A DNA stretch of 64,000 nt from Methanococcoides sp. LMO-2 (GTDB lineage Archaea > Halobacteriota > Methanosarcinia > Methanosarcinales > Methanosarcinaceae), in the NCBI RefSeq assembly GCF_038432375.1, contig NZ_JBCAUS010000006.1:372001-436000 (forward strand), read 5' to 3'. Below the pieces are notes generated by a model that did not search any database, was not told the origin of the DNA, and saw nothing but the letters and a program-made list of their open reading frames with translations. A program made the translations under genes and the position numbers. This document shows positions 35,508 through 45,362 of the stretch, in pieces. Every line of letters begins with the position of its first letter. Position 1 is the first letter of the stretch.

Positions 35508-37942
35508 AGCACACCCCTCATGTAATGCCCTGCAGTGTATCCATCGGTGATGTCCTTGCATTTGCCGGCCTTTTTCTTCCCGTCCAGTACATTGCGATAA
35601 CGGCGTGTGACCTTTTTCACCATGGAAGCATCCATTGTCCTTGCCTCGATCCTCACCGCTGACACACCAGACCTGACAAGCTTGCCAAGATTCTCGACCA
35701 TGCATAGCTCTTTCGAGTTCAGCACATGCATCCTGCAATCATTGTCCATGAGCAGGGGGAAACAATACTCTTTCTCATCATAGAGCTCGAACTCCCCATC
35801 CTCACAAAAACGGGGACATCCGCTGCCTGAGCCGAACAGGTCTCCGACCATGCAGTAGCGTGATTCCATGACCTCCAGCCGGCCGTGGATAATACATTCC
35901 ACAGGACCGCATTGTGCGACATCCTCTACCTGCTCAAGCGACATCTCCGGGGACAATACAACAGAATCTGCACCAAGCTCCTTCATGGCTGCATAGGAAT
36001 GAAGATTGAAAACGTTCATAGGACTGTCTGCGATCACGGCCATGCCTGCTTCCTTTGCAAGCCTGAACGTACCGTAGTTTGAAACCACTGCACCATCAAC
36101 CCCAAGCTCCTTTGCAAGTTCCAGTGTCTCCTGCACCCGGCCCATGGAATCGTCAGAAACGATCTTCGGTGTGTTCACGTAGATCTTTCGACCCTCACTT
36201 CTGCACCTTTCAAAGGCTTCCTTCAGGTCCAGGGCTTCCCTTCCCCTGAAAACTTCTCCTCCGGCATAGATCACATCTGCACCGCCTTCAATGGCAGCTT
36301 CAAGCCTCTGTGGATCATCGACACTTACCACGAGCAGGGGCTTATCAACATTCACTTCTTCGCAGGTTACCTTTGGAACCTTGCATTTGCCTTTCGGGGA
36401 ACGATGCAATTTTTCTATCCTTGCAGCTTCCAGTCGTGAAACCGCCAGGTTCCTTATGTCGTTAAGGACCTTGATGGGAATGAACACATCACCTGTAACG
36501 TTCACATCCATACCTACCGGCTCAAAGACAGAATTACCAAGTTTTGAGAACTGCTGCTGGATCTGCTCTTCAGCGGTCGGCTTCTTCTGGGCAGGCTCGA
36601 CAACGTAATCTGATTTTACAGACACCGAATTGCCATCAGTGTCCTCCATTTTCAGCTTAAGTGATGAGCCTGCAATGACATCAGAACTGAGCTTCACAGC
36701 CACTTTACGAATAGGTTTTGGAGATGTGAAGGTCTTTTTCAGCAAATCCATCAGTGACCTGTCCATAGTTCTGTAGATCAAACTGCCGGAAGGGACCTCT
36801 TCAAAGAACGGGACCTCAACAACATCGCCTGCTGTGGCGGAATCGACTTCCTTTCCGTTCAGAACAATACGTGTGATGTTCTCACCTGCATCCTCCAGCC
36901 CCTCGGCACCGATACCATCGCCTAATTCCAGCTCAATTGTGAGCTCTACGATGATCCTCCTTTCTTCCTCGTTATAGCCCACAACAGAACCGGCAACCAC
37001 ACCACGATTGTATGGCTGTTCACGGCTCATCATGCCTCTTGTTGAGTCGCCTTTAAGATAAACATCAGTAAAATCCCTGTTGAAAAGTTGTTCAAGTAAA
37101 AGTGATTCTTCAGGGGATACGAAGTATGAACCAGGATCTTCCATGTATCGATCGATCAGATTCCTGTATGTGCTCACAACACCTGCCACATATTCCGGCC
37201 TTTTCATCCTGCCCTCTATCTTGAAGGACTCAACACCTGCCTCGATGAGCTGGGGCAGCATTTCTGTTGTGTTAAGGTCTTTCGGGCTCAATAAGTAAGG
37301 ACCCTCGGTCTCTACGACCTGACCGTCCATCTCAAGCTCATACATCTTCCTGCATGGCTGTGCACAATGTCCACGGTTACCGCTTCTGCCACCTATCATG
37401 CTGCTCAGGAGACATTGCCCGGAGTAGGATATGCAGAGTGCTCCGTGGATGAAGGTCTCGATCTCAACATTAGTAGCCTGTTTTATCGCCCTGATCTCCT
37501 CAAGGGACATCTCTCTTGCAAGCACGACCCTTTTGACACCCAGGTCTTCGAGAAAATGCACACCTTCGGTATTGTGGATGGTCATCTGGGTGCTTGCATG
37601 TATCGGAAGTTCAGGAACCAGTTCCTTTGCCATGCGAAGAAGGCCGATGTCCTGTACGATGACAGCGTCAGCTCCATACTCGTTCAGGGAACACAGCAGT
37701 TTCGCAGCGTTTTTTATCTGCTGGTCCTTGACCAGCGTATTTACCGTAACAAAGACCTTTACCCCACGAAGGTGAGCGTAGTCTATAGCCTCACGTATCT
37801 CCTCAAGGGTAAAATTGCCTGCATAGGCCCTGGCACCCAGAGTCTTAGCACCAAGATAAACAGCATCTGCACCGTTCTCCACAGCAGCGACGAAGGATTC
37901 CCAGTTACCTGCAGGAGCCAGAAGTTCAGGTTTTTTGTTCAT
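35504..37942 (-). CDS. Peptidase U32-family protein, double domain
   Basis: 812 residues, longer than the single-domain family (about 400-650). The N-terminal half has the TIM-barrel start (LLAPAGNWESFVAAVENGAD) and the cysteine signature HGALCISYSGQCLLSS followed by GHCAQPCRK. A second U32 barrel in the C-terminal 250 residues begins VSVDDPQRLEAAIEGGAD and has its own Cys set. U32 proteins such as TrhP and RlhA take part in RNA hydroxylation, so an RNA-modifying role is more likely than proteolysis. Starts 2 nt after the mazG stop. Confidence 0.88.
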   Translation of the reverse strand: MNKKPELLAPAGNWESFVAAVENGADAVYLGAKTLGARAYAGNFTLEEIREAIDYAHLRGVKVFVTVNTLVKDQQIKNAAKLLCSLNEYGADAVIVQDIGLLRMAKELVPELPIHASTQMTIHNTEGVHFLEDLGVKRVVLAREMSLEEIRAIKQATNVEIETFIHGALCISYSGQCLLSSMIGGRSGNRGHCAQPCRKMYELEMDGQVVETEGPYLLSPKDLNTTEMLPQLIEAGVESFKIEGRMKRPEYVAGVVSTYRNLIDRYMEDPGSYFVSPEESLLLEQLFNRDFTDVYLKGDSTRGMMSREQPYNRGVVAGSVVGYNEEERRIIVELTIELELGDGIGAEGLEDAGENITRIVLNGKEVDSATAGDVVEVPFFEEVPSGSLIYRTMDRSLMDLLKKTFTSPKPIRKVAVKLSSDVIAGSSLKLKMEDTDGNSVSVKSDYVVEPAQKKPTAEEQIQQQFSKLGNSVFEPVGMDVNVTGDVFIPIKVLNDIRNLAVSRLEAARIEKLHRSPKGKCKVPKVTCEEVNVDKPLLVVSVDDPQRLEAAIEGGADVIYAGGEVFRGREALDLKEAFERCRSEGRKIYVNTPKIVSDDSMGRVQETLELAKELGVDGAVVSNYGTFRLAKEAGMAVIADSPMNVFNLHSYAAMKELGADSVVLSPEMSLEQVEDVAQCGPVECIIHGRLEVMESRYCMVGDLFGSGSGCPRFCEDGEFELYDEKEYCFPLLMDNDCRMHVLNSKELCMVENLGKLVRSGVSAVRIEARTMDASMVKKVTRRYRNVLDGKKKAGKCKDITDGYTAGHYMRGVL

Positions 37943-37944
37943 GT

Positions 37945-38232
37945 TCAGTCAGTGCAAATGCACGGGTTCTTCCCGCATGTGGGACACACAAGCGGATACT
38001 TTTCCAGGAAAGCTTCCTCAAGGTCAATATCAAAAAGGTTAGCCAGCGCACCGATCCAGGCAAAGCAATCTGCAAGCTCTTCCCTCAGGTTCTCCATGTC
38101 CTCCCTGCGGACCGCCTCTGCCAGCTCGCCGATCTCCTCGACCAGCCAGAGGGTGGTTGCAGCTGCACCCCTGCGCTTGTCATTATGTGCGTACAGATCG
38201 TACATAAGTTTCTGGAATTCTGTGATTTCCAT
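37945..38232 (-). CDS. MazG-like nucleotide pyrophosphohydrolase with zinc-finger tail
   Basis: 95 residues. EEIGELAEAVRRED and EELADCFAWI are the metal-binding ExxE and ExxD motifs of MazG. The C-terminal CPTCGKNPCICTD forms a small zinc-binding tail. Hydrolyses nucleoside triphosphates, possibly non-canonical ones. Sits between hisF and the U32 gene in one operon. Confidence 0.88.
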   Translation of the reverse strand: MEITEFQKLMYDLYAHNDKRRGAAATTLWLVEEIGELAEAVRREDMENLREELADCFAWIGALANLFDIDLEEAFLEKYPLVCPTCGKNPCICTD

Positions 38233-38265
38233 GTTGTAAGCTCCTTGAATTTGATCAGGATTAAA

Positions 38266-39087
38266 TTAGAGCCTGACAGGAATGTTCTTTTTCTGCAGTT
38301 CTTCCTTCACATCACGCACAGTGAACTCACCGAAGTGGAAGATACTGGCTGCAAGCCCTGCATCGGCCTTTCCATCAACAAAGCCGCCATACATGTGCTC
38401 GGGTTTTCCCACACCGCCGGAAGCGATGATAGGTATCTCCAGCTCTTCTGAGAGCTTCCTTGTGATAGGAATGTCGAAGCCATCGTAGGTACCGTCGCGG
38501 TCCATACTTGTCAGCAATATCTCGCCTGATCCAAGTTCCTCGACCTTCTTCGCCCACTGGACAGCATCCAGGCCTGTGGGTTTGCGCCCACCGTAAATCA
38601 CAACCTCATACCATGCAGGAGTACCGTCCTCAAGCTCAATTATGGTCTTGTCTGGATTGTTCTCAACGTCCGGATTGCGCTTGCAATCGATTGCTGTAAC
38701 AATACACTGGGAACCAAAAATATCGGAAGCTTCCTTGATCAGCTGTGGGTTCTTCACAGCAGCAGTGTTGATGGATACCTTGTCAGCACCTGCCCTCAGG
38801 ATCTGCCTGACATCCTCAACAGAGTTTATTCCACCACCCACGGTGAGAGGGATAAAGACCTCATTAGCAGTACGCTCGATCACATCGATCATTGTTGAGC
38901 GGCCTTCGTGGGAAGCTGTAATGTCCAGGAAAACAAGTTCATCCGCTCCCTGTTCGTTGTAGCGTTTTGCGAGGTCAACAGGGTCACCTGCCTTTTTGAG
39001 ATCTACGAACTCGACACCTTTGACAACAGTGCCACCTTCTGAATCAAGGGTGACATCAAGACACGGGATAATCCTCTTTGTAAGCAT
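38266..39087 (-). CDS. hisF: Imidazole glycerol phosphate synthase, cyclase subunit
   Basis: 273 residues, (beta-alpha)8 barrel with catalytic Asp in [10 protein letters not shown] and [11 protein letters not shown]. It closes the imidazole ring in histidine synthesis with ammonia from HisH, which is not in the window. First gene of the minus-strand operon running to 35091. Confidence 0.96.
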   Translation of the reverse strand: MLTKRIIPCLDVTLDSEGGTVVKGVEFVDLKKAGDPVDLAKRYNEQGADELVFLDITASHEGRSTMIDVIERTANEVFIPLTVGGGINSVEDVRQILRAGADKVSINTAAVKNPQLIKEASDIFGSQCIVTAIDCKRNPDVENNPDKTIIELEDGTPAWYEVVIYGGRKPTGLDAVQWAKKVEELGSGEILLTSMDRDGTYDGFDIPITRKLSEELEIPIIASGGVGKPEHMYGGFVDGKADAGLAASIFHFGEFTVRDVKEELQKKNIPVRL

Positions 39088-39176
39088 AGTTTACGTAATG
39101 AATGTTCTCTAATTAAATGTTGTTGAAGGATGAGGATATATACAAAAAGAAATGCAGCCATGACCGCTCAGAACGG

Positions 39177-39186
39177 TATATTTAAA
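39177..39186 (+). promoter_or_regulatory. TATA box of the surface-protein gene
   Basis: TATATTTAAA lies 27-36 nt before ATG 39213, predicting a transcript with almost no leader. On the other strand, TGTATATATC near 39136-39145 may serve hisF. Confidence 0.45.
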
Positions 39187-39212
39187 CGCTATGAGGCACA
39201 TAAAAATGGCTA

Positions 39213-40985
39213 ATGTATTTAAAGCGTATTGCTCTTGCAGTCCTGATGCTTCTTATTTTTACCGGCATATCCTCCGCTGCAGATGAATTCCAGTACGAGG
39301 AGATCTGGGTCCATCAGGGAGTCTTCGATCTTGCAGACGGGGACCGGGCATCCGCTGAGAAATACACTGTGAAGGTCCATGAGATCAATAAGGAAGATGA
39401 AGGATATTCCGCCACACTGCTCCTGTACATTGACGGTGAGTTTCGGAAGAGCTTCTTTGCTGATGATTCGTTGAACAATGAGTACTTCCATGAAAAGGAC
39501 CTCGAGGTCAAAACACTCTCAATTAAGCCTGCGACGGTAACTCTTGAACTGTACCTCCACGAGTACGAACTTGTCTGGATACCATCAGAAAGTCAGAGGC
39601 TTGCAGTGGAAGAAACGGTGGAGACGGACAATGCCGTCATCAAGCTGCTCAATATAAGTGACGGCGTTGCGACACTGGAGGTCACGACCAATGATAAGAC
39701 CAGGGTTGACGAATACGAAATAAACGATTACAAAAAGTATTCCAATGAAATAATGGCAAGGGTCACATACATCGACATGGTCGATCAGGAGATAAATCTG
39801 CAGCTGTACCATCCCGGAAAGCCGGAATTCAAAGTGCAGGTCAACGACCTTGAAGAAGAGTATTCCCCCAACCGTCCCGCCTCTTTCGAGATATACCTGA
39901 AGAACATCGGAACGATACCTGCAAGGGGAATTACCATCACCACATCTGCAAGTAATGGCCAGATCGAACCGGAGAGTTATGAGCTTGCAATGCTTGACAC
40001 GCTCAAGATACACCGGGTACCGATCAGCCTCACATTACCTGAAACTCCGGTCGAGGAGAACATAAGGATCGATGTGAGCGTTGATGGATATGACTACCGC
40101 GGGAACAATTACCGGAATATCACAACAGCATATACAACAGTACAACCGTACATCTCCATTGGAAAGACCATCGACACTCATCTTATGGAAGAGGAAGACA
40201 GGACCAGAAGAAGGATCATCGTAGAGATGGTGGTCTACAACAATGCAAGCATTGGACATGAAGTGACAATTCACGACCCCCTGCCTTCGGCATTCAAACC
40301 TCTTGTAATAGACTCCACGGACTGGACAATATTCATCGGTGCAGGAAGATCAGAGACCATTCAATACAAAGCAATTCCCATGGTAGCCGGGACCTATGAT
40401 CTTGGACCGGCAGTTGCAAGCTGGTATTCGCAGGGTGAGACATACAGCGTCCTATCGGATGGACCGGCAGTAACCATCGATGTGGAAGGAGCATTGCTGG
40501 AGATCGAGAAGGAGGTAAGCCTCAGTGACATCCTCACCGGAGAAGAAGTTGACATGACCGTAACGATAACGAACAGCGGTACCGTTGATGTGGAAGCTTC
40601 CATGGCAGAGAAGATACCTGAAGGTTTCAGGCTCGTCAGCGGAGAAAATACATGGGAAGGGACACTTGAAGTGGGAGATAAAAAGCAACTCTCCTATACA
40701 ATGCTTGCACAGGAGGAAGTCATTATAGACCTGCCACCTGCAATTGTTTCCTACATTGATGAGGATGGTCTTGAGGGAGAATTTGAATCCAATGTTGTGA
40801 AACTCTATGTGTATTCACTTGGAACCCCTGACACGACCATCGAAAGTGAGGATATTGATACGAACAGTGAGCCGGTCTCAAGAGCTGAACACGCAACATT
40901 CCTGCTATCCTCTTTTGCTACCATAGCAGGTGTGCTTTCCATCATCCCGCTTATTGCATATTATTATATACGCAGGTCGCATTAA
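39213..40985 (+). CDS. Large secreted surface protein with tandem Ig-like/DUF11-type domains
   Basis: 590 residues. Signal peptide (about 1-22), then several beta-sandwich units; YLKNIGTIPARGITI, VYNNASIGHEVTIHDPLP and TITNSGTVDVEASMAEKIP have the look of DUF11/COG1361 repeats. A single C-terminal membrane helix (about 562-585) is followed by RRSH. Probably an envelope protein of the S-layer region. Followed after 65 nt by a small membrane protein gene. Confidence 0.78.
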   Translation: MYLKRIALAVLMLLIFTGISSAADEFQYEEIWVHQGVFDLADGDRASAEKYTVKVHEINKEDEGYSATLLLYIDGEFRKSFFADDSLNNEYFHEKDLEVKTLSIKPATVTLELYLHEYELVWIPSESQRLAVEETVETDNAVIKLLNISDGVATLEVTTNDKTRVDEYEINDYKKYSNEIMARVTYIDMVDQEINLQLYHPGKPEFKVQVNDLEEEYSPNRPASFEIYLKNIGTIPARGITITTSASNGQIEPESYELAMLDTLKIHRVPISLTLPETPVEENIRIDVSVDGYDYRGNNYRNITTAYTTVQPYISIGKTIDTHLMEEEDRTRRRIIVEMVVYNNASIGHEVTIHDPLPSAFKPLVIDSTDWTIFIGAGRSETIQYKAIPMVAGTYDLGPAVASWYSQGETYSVLSDGPAVTIDVEGALLEIEKEVSLSDILTGEEVDMTVTITNSGTVDVEASMAEKIPEGFRLVSGENTWEGTLEVGDKKQLSYTMLAQEEVIIDLPPAIVSYIDEDGLEGEFESNVVKLYVYSLGTPDTTIESEDIDTNSEPVSRAEHATFLLSSFATIAGVLSIIPLIAYYYIRRSH

Positions 40986-41050
40986 ATAAATAGAAAAGGA
41001 TGCAGCAAGCGCATATCATTAAAAGCTATTAAACTAAAGGAGGATTCAGT

Positions 41051-41365
41051 ACGGACATTGTAGGAACAGGAACAGCATTTTTGATCTTCGCCACGTTCAC
41101 TGCCATTGTACTTTACCTGCTTGTCAACTACTCTTCTTTAATGGCAACCATTGTGCTGCTGGTGGTCCCTTTGACATTAATTGTTGCTATACCTGAAACA
41201 GCAACCACTTTCCTCGCATACGAACATGCAAGGCTTGCAGGAGGTCTTGTGCCTATCAACAACTATCATCTTTTGCTGTTCATCTGGTCCACCATAATGG
41301 GAATAATACTGTATACTGAGTTCCTCACGTGGTACCTTTCAAGGAACAAGAGACCGCAAAACTAA
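41051..41365 (+). CDS. Small membrane protein with probable ACG start
   Basis: About 104 residues with three membrane segments and a basic tail (SRNKRPQN). Function unknown. The best canonical start is TTG 41081, which cuts into the first helix. Instead, a strong AAGGAGG (41037-41043) stands 7 nt before ACG 41051, which would add Asp-Ile-Val-Gly-Thr-Gly-Thr-Ala and complete the helix. Downstream of the surface-protein gene. Confidence 0.6.
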   Translation, partial: TDIVGTGTAFLIFATFTAIVLYLLVNYSSLMATIVLLVVPLTLIVAIPETATTFLAYEHARLAGGLVPINNYHLLLFIWSTIMGIILYTEFLTWYLSRNKRPQN

Positions 41366-41450
41366 GAAACAATAAAAATAAGATCACAGGCCAACGACAG
41401 ATCGTCGGCCGGTGGCTGGTTAAATGAATTAAAATAAGCGAGATGAGCTT

Positions 41451-43217
41451 TCACTCATCCAGCCTGTAGTAATATTCACCCTGTGCTTTCTGTTCCCTGT
41501 CAAGGCGGGAACCCGGTTTGTTAACCCTTGGACGTGATGTGTCCTCATCCCTTCTGAATGTGATATCAAGGTCTGAAAGGAACTTGTTCATGCCGTCCTG
41601 CATACTCGATGGAGGGTGTGCCTTACCATACATAGCAGGCTTACCTTCGAAAACGATTAGCCTTTCACTGAGCATGTCGATCATGTAAATATCGTGGTCA
41701 ACGACCATAGCGGTCTTACCGTTGTTCTCAGCGAATCTCTTGATCGCCTTTGTGGCAAGGGAACGCTGTTCAACATCAAGGTGAGCACTAGGTTCGTCAA
41801 GAATGTACAGGTCGGCATCTCTTGAGAGACATGCAGCAATTGCTACCCTCTGCAACTCACCACCACTGAGCTCGCTGAGCATCTTCTCAAAGAGAGGCTC
41901 AAGATTCAAAGGTTTGATGACCTCTGCCTGATAGTAGCTTGTATCGAACCTGCGGGTAATGCTTCTCAGGAACATCTGCACCTGCATCGGATTATCGCCC
42001 TTGATGTACTGGGGCTTGTAGGATATGGAAACGTCAATGTCCAGCTCACCCTCATCGGGTTCGATCTCTCCTGCAAGGATCTTCACGAAGGTGGATTTAC
42101 CGATACCGTTAGGACCCACGATACCTATGACCTCTCCTTCCTTCAGGGAGCCGGAATCGGTCTCCAGTGAGAAGGTGTCACCGTATTTCTTGGAGAACGC
42201 GTTATAGTCCACAAGTGTCGCTATATCTGATTCCACACGTGGAGGATGCACTTCGAAAGTGATGGCATCAGGCCTGATACGGACATTCTCCTCAGGGAGA
42301 TATCCTTTGAGGTACTGGTTGATGGCAACACGCACGCCTTTGGGATGGGTCACAACACCATACCCGGCAGGCACACCATAGGCCACCTGTACCACATCTG
42401 AGAGCATATCCAGTATGGCGAGGTCGTGCTCCACCACAAGGACTGCCTTATCGGCTGAAAGCTCCTGTATGATCTGTGAGGAATTGATACGCTGGTAGAT
42501 ATCAAGGTACGGACTGATCTCATCAAAGAAGTAGAAATCAGCATCCCTTGCAGCACAGGCTGCAATTGCAACCCTCTGCAGTTCACCACCACTGAGATCA
42601 CCGATATTACGGTCGATTATAGGTGCCAGGTCGAGCCTTTCGATAAGGTTGTCCAGTGCACCGCGCTCGTCGGTACCTTCCAGGAGATCAATTGTCTTTC
42701 CGTTGAAGGCCTTTGGGATCATGTCCACGTACTGCGGCTTCTGGGACACCTTGATCTTGCCGTCGATAACATCCTTGAAATAATCATGCATGGCGGTTCC
42801 AGAATAGTGCTCCAGGACCTTTTCCCAGTCGCCGTTCTCCCCGCCGAAGTTAGGAACAAGCGCTCCTGAGAGGATCTGGACGGACGTACTTTTACCGATA
42901 CCGTTAGGACCGAGGATACCTGTCACCCTGCCAACCTGCGGGGTGGGGAGTCCGTACAGTGCGAAGCCGTTGGGGCCATACCTGTGGGTCGGTTCGGTCA
43001 GTGCTTCCGGCAGACCGATGATCATTATAGCATCAAAAGGACATTTGTTGACACAGATACCGCAGCCTACACAGAGTTCTTCGGAAATGATAGCCTTGCC
43101 GTCGTCTCCAAAGACGATGGTCTCATCGCCGGTCCTGACCCTGGGGCAGTATTTTTCACATTCGTGGCTGCATCGCCTTGGCTGGCATCTATCCTTATTC
43201 AATATTGCAATTCGCAT
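41451..43217 (-). CDS. ABCE1 (Rli1) ribosome recycling ATPase
   Basis: 588 residues. Two N-terminal 4Fe-4S clusters (CQPRRCSHECEKYCP and CVGCGICVNKCPF), then two ABC domains with GPNGIGKST twice and LSGGELQRVAIAA twice. Splits ribosomes after termination, with aRF1 and aPelota. In an organism that reads TAG as an amino acid, termination fidelity is of interest, though nothing here differs from the family. Confidence 0.97.
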   Translation of the reverse strand: MRIAILNKDRCQPRRCSHECEKYCPRVRTGDETIVFGDDGKAIISEELCVGCGICVNKCPFDAIMIIGLPEALTEPTHRYGPNGFALYGLPTPQVGRVTGILGPNGIGKSTSVQILSGALVPNFGGENGDWEKVLEHYSGTAMHDYFKDVIDGKIKVSQKPQYVDMIPKAFNGKTIDLLEGTDERGALDNLIERLDLAPIIDRNIGDLSGGELQRVAIAACAARDADFYFFDEISPYLDIYQRINSSQIIQELSADKAVLVVEHDLAILDMLSDVVQVAYGVPAGYGVVTHPKGVRVAINQYLKGYLPEENVRIRPDAITFEVHPPRVESDIATLVDYNAFSKKYGDTFSLETDSGSLKEGEVIGIVGPNGIGKSTFVKILAGEIEPDEGELDIDVSISYKPQYIKGDNPMQVQMFLRSITRRFDTSYYQAEVIKPLNLEPLFEKMLSELSGGELQRVAIAACLSRDADLYILDEPSAHLDVEQRSLATKAIKRFAENNGKTAMVVDHDIYMIDMLSERLIVFEGKPAMYGKAHPPSSMQDGMNKFLSDLDITFRRDEDTSRPRVNKPGSRLDREQKAQGEYYYRLDE

Positions 43218-43320
43218 GGGGGATCACTGAAGTTATTTTAAGGTTATTTAATGGAATATTCAGGTCAAACTAAACCAGGTTAATCGTAAGAATATAAAAA
43301 AAGAAGTGCAATGGGCTGTG

Positions 43321-43710
43321 TCAGTTCAACAACAGCGTCCATGTCACAAGACAGAAGTCAATTACAATGAACTCGACGTAGAACCAATCCTTGGGACCGA
43401 ATTCCTTTGTATTGATCTTGATGGCAGGGAAGATCACACGCTGGGCATAGTATGCAAGCACAGCAATGATGACAATTGCGGCATACCAGGGAGTTCCAGT
43501 ACCATCTTCGAACCTATAGAAGGCACCAAATCCTGCGATCATACCAAGGAATGCAGCTACAGCGGTCTTTATTATACCCTCTACATGAGCCTGCTTACGT
43601 TCCTCAGGTGTCTTTTCCTTTATGACTACAGGTTTTGAGACAGCAGGAGCGTCAGACTTGTCCGCATTATCCTTTGTGCCACCTGACTTCTTTTTGCTTT
43701 CTTTTTTCAA
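43321..43710 (-). CDS. Small membrane protein, possibly EMC6-like
   Basis: 129 residues. A charged 40-residue N-terminus (KKESKKKSGG start) leads to three membrane helices (about 48-66, 76-94, 108-127). The layout recalls archaeal EMC6-like proteins, which would place it in membrane-protein insertion, but I cannot show this from motifs. Stands alone downstream of abce1. Confidence 0.55.
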   Translation of the reverse strand: MKKESKKKSGGTKDNADKSDAPAVSKPVVIKEKTPEERKQAHVEGIIKTAVAAFLGMIAGFGAFYRFEDGTGTPWYAAIVIIAVLAYYAQRVIFPAIKINTKEFGPKDWFYVEFIVIDFCLVTWTLLLN

Positions 43711-43800
43711 TTGGCTTCTTCTCCTGAGATAAATATGATTGGATGTTATAAACAGCAGAACCTATATAAACGTTTATTCCTGTAACAAAATTTCAGATGT

Positions 43801-44814
43801 TTACAGGAATTCATTGCTCAGGACATTGTCAACATCGTCCAGGCAGACAGCACCTCTTCCGATACTGTTCAGGTAAGAAGCGAACTTTCCGGGGCGATCA
43901 CCGCCGGGATGGTACACCAATGTCATCTCAGGATCCACTTTTTCCACCATGTCTACAAGCCCGTTGGCATCCAGATGGTCACTGATCTGCAGGGAAGGAT
44001 AGCGATAGTCCTGCCTTCCGGTCATCACATATTTGGACATGGAATGGGGCAACTTCCCCAAGTCCCACGGAGGAACGATGCAGACCGCTTCCTCATCGAA
44101 CTCGCCCAGCCCTATAAGTTCACCGGGTTCGTCCAGAAGCCTGTTGGAGAGTATCAGCGATTTCTCCTCCATTGCAATGGGCCCGTCATGACCGACCTCA
44201 CGAAGAAGTTCCACCGCCCTCTGTGCCTTGCCAAAAGCATACGCACCAAAGGCGACCTGAGGAGCAGACCAAAATGCATCCCTAAAGCCCTCGATGTCAT
44301 CCACAAAGTGACATGAAGGGTCCCCATGGTCCCCGTAGTTCGCCTCGGTTATCAACAGGTCACATTTGGGCAATGAGGAAGGATCCTTCACATCCCCTGT
44401 AACCATTATGCGTGTACCGACATCGTTCTCCCAATAGAATGCAACCGCTCCTGCGGTATGTCCTGTGGGATATGTCCTGACATCAACACCATTGATCTCA
44501 ATGGAACCGCACATGTCGACGGTCCTTCCTTTGAATTCGCGGTCATGCCTTATCTCAAGCGCCACTGCGGTCCTGTCAGTACAGACCGAGAGGTCAGAAA
44601 GCATTGCAGACTTGCCGTTATGGTCAGAATGAGCATGAGTAACAAGATACGCATCCGGTTGAGGCTGTTTCTTTGGGACACGGGTTGAATCAATAGAAAA
44701 AGTACAGATCTTCCCTTCCCCTGACCTGAACCTTACGGCAAGGTGGGGCTTGAAAGTCCCTCGCGAGTTCTTCTGGCGGCATGCCAGCACACCCATGTCG
44801 ATCAGCCTGTTCAA
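43801..44814 (-). CDS. Metallo-beta-lactamase-fold hydrolase, exonuclease-like
   Basis: About 337 residues. THAHSDHNG is the zinc motif; PTGHTAGA, VTGDVKD and a late DHLDANGL/VYHPGGDRPGKF segment resemble the beta-CASP or DNA ligase-associated exonuclease branch. Role in nucleic-acid processing is inferred. Three starts are possible; TTG 44814 has GAGGTG 4-5 nt upstream and is preferred to TTG 44844 or ATG 44796. Confidence 0.75.
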   Translation of the reverse strand: MNRLIDMGVLACRQKNSRGTFKPHLAVRFRSGEGKICTFSIDSTRVPKKQPQPDAYLVTHAHSDHNGKSAMLSDLSVCTDRTAVALEIRHDREFKGRTVDMCGSIEINGVDVRTYPTGHTAGAVAFYWENDVGTRIMVTGDVKDPSSLPKCDLLITEANYGDHGDPSCHFVDDIEGFRDAFWSAPQVAFGAYAFGKAQRAVELLREVGHDGPIAMEEKSLILSNRLLDEPGELIGLGEFDEEAVCIVPPWDLGKLPHSMSKYVMTGRQDYRYPSLQISDHLDANGLVDMVEKVDPEMTLVYHPGGDRPGKFASYLNSIGRGAVCLDDVDNVLSNEFL

Positions 44815-44941
44815 ATGACACCTCAGCTCAGGGAATGGTATCAAGCTATTTACATGTTATCAGAATGAAGAACTTGAAAAGAATAAAATGAAGGAAAAAG
44901 GGAAAAAGAGGGAATGGATATGTGGAGGAAAAAGGAAAAGC

Positions 44942-45211
44942 TCAGATGAGCTGGCTAAGCTCTGAGCGAAGCACATCGGCACTTGTTACGCCGGTGTAAC
45001 GCTTGACCTCAGCTCCGTCCTTCTCGATGATAAGTGTTGGGACAGCGTGGATACCATACTTGCCTGCAAGGGCATTGTTCTGGTCAACATCCACCATCTT
45101 GAACTCAACCTTGTCGCCCATCTCACCTTCGAGCTCCTCAAGGATCGGTTTCTGCATCTGGCAGGGTCCGCACCATGTTGCGGTAAAGTCTAATACTACT
45201 ACATTGCTCAT
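44942..45211 (-). CDS. trx: Thioredoxin
   Basis: 89 residues, shorter than bacterial thioredoxin but normal for archaeal glutaredoxin-like thioredoxins. The redox site is WCGPCQMQKP and the cis-Pro is in AVPTLII. Reduces disulfides in the cytoplasm; reductase not in this window. Single gene. Confidence 0.94.
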   Translation of the reverse strand: MSNVVVLDFTATWCGPCQMQKPILEELEGEMGDKVEFKMVDVDQNNALAGKYGIHAVPTLIIEKDGAEVKRYTGVTSADVLRSELSQLI

Positions 45212-45362
45212 TGCTAATCACCTTTGGTTTTATAAAAAGTAAATGGGTATTGTACGTTTCATACAAAACCATGCTGTTATTCTATAAATAATTTTGGTAT
45301 TCGGCAACATGAAGAAAAGAAAGACAATCAATGCCCGGATAGATAAATCGTTAGTCTACCAC

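Noticed and set aside
35510-35738. 77-codon extension of the DNPH1-like protein into the U32 gene
   Set aside because: Family starts at MKIFLSG (35507) and the ATGA overlap is typical coupling.
37367-38239. Plus-strand 290-codon frame over U32 and mazG genes
   Set aside because: Antisense shadow; the minus-strand genes have complete motifs.
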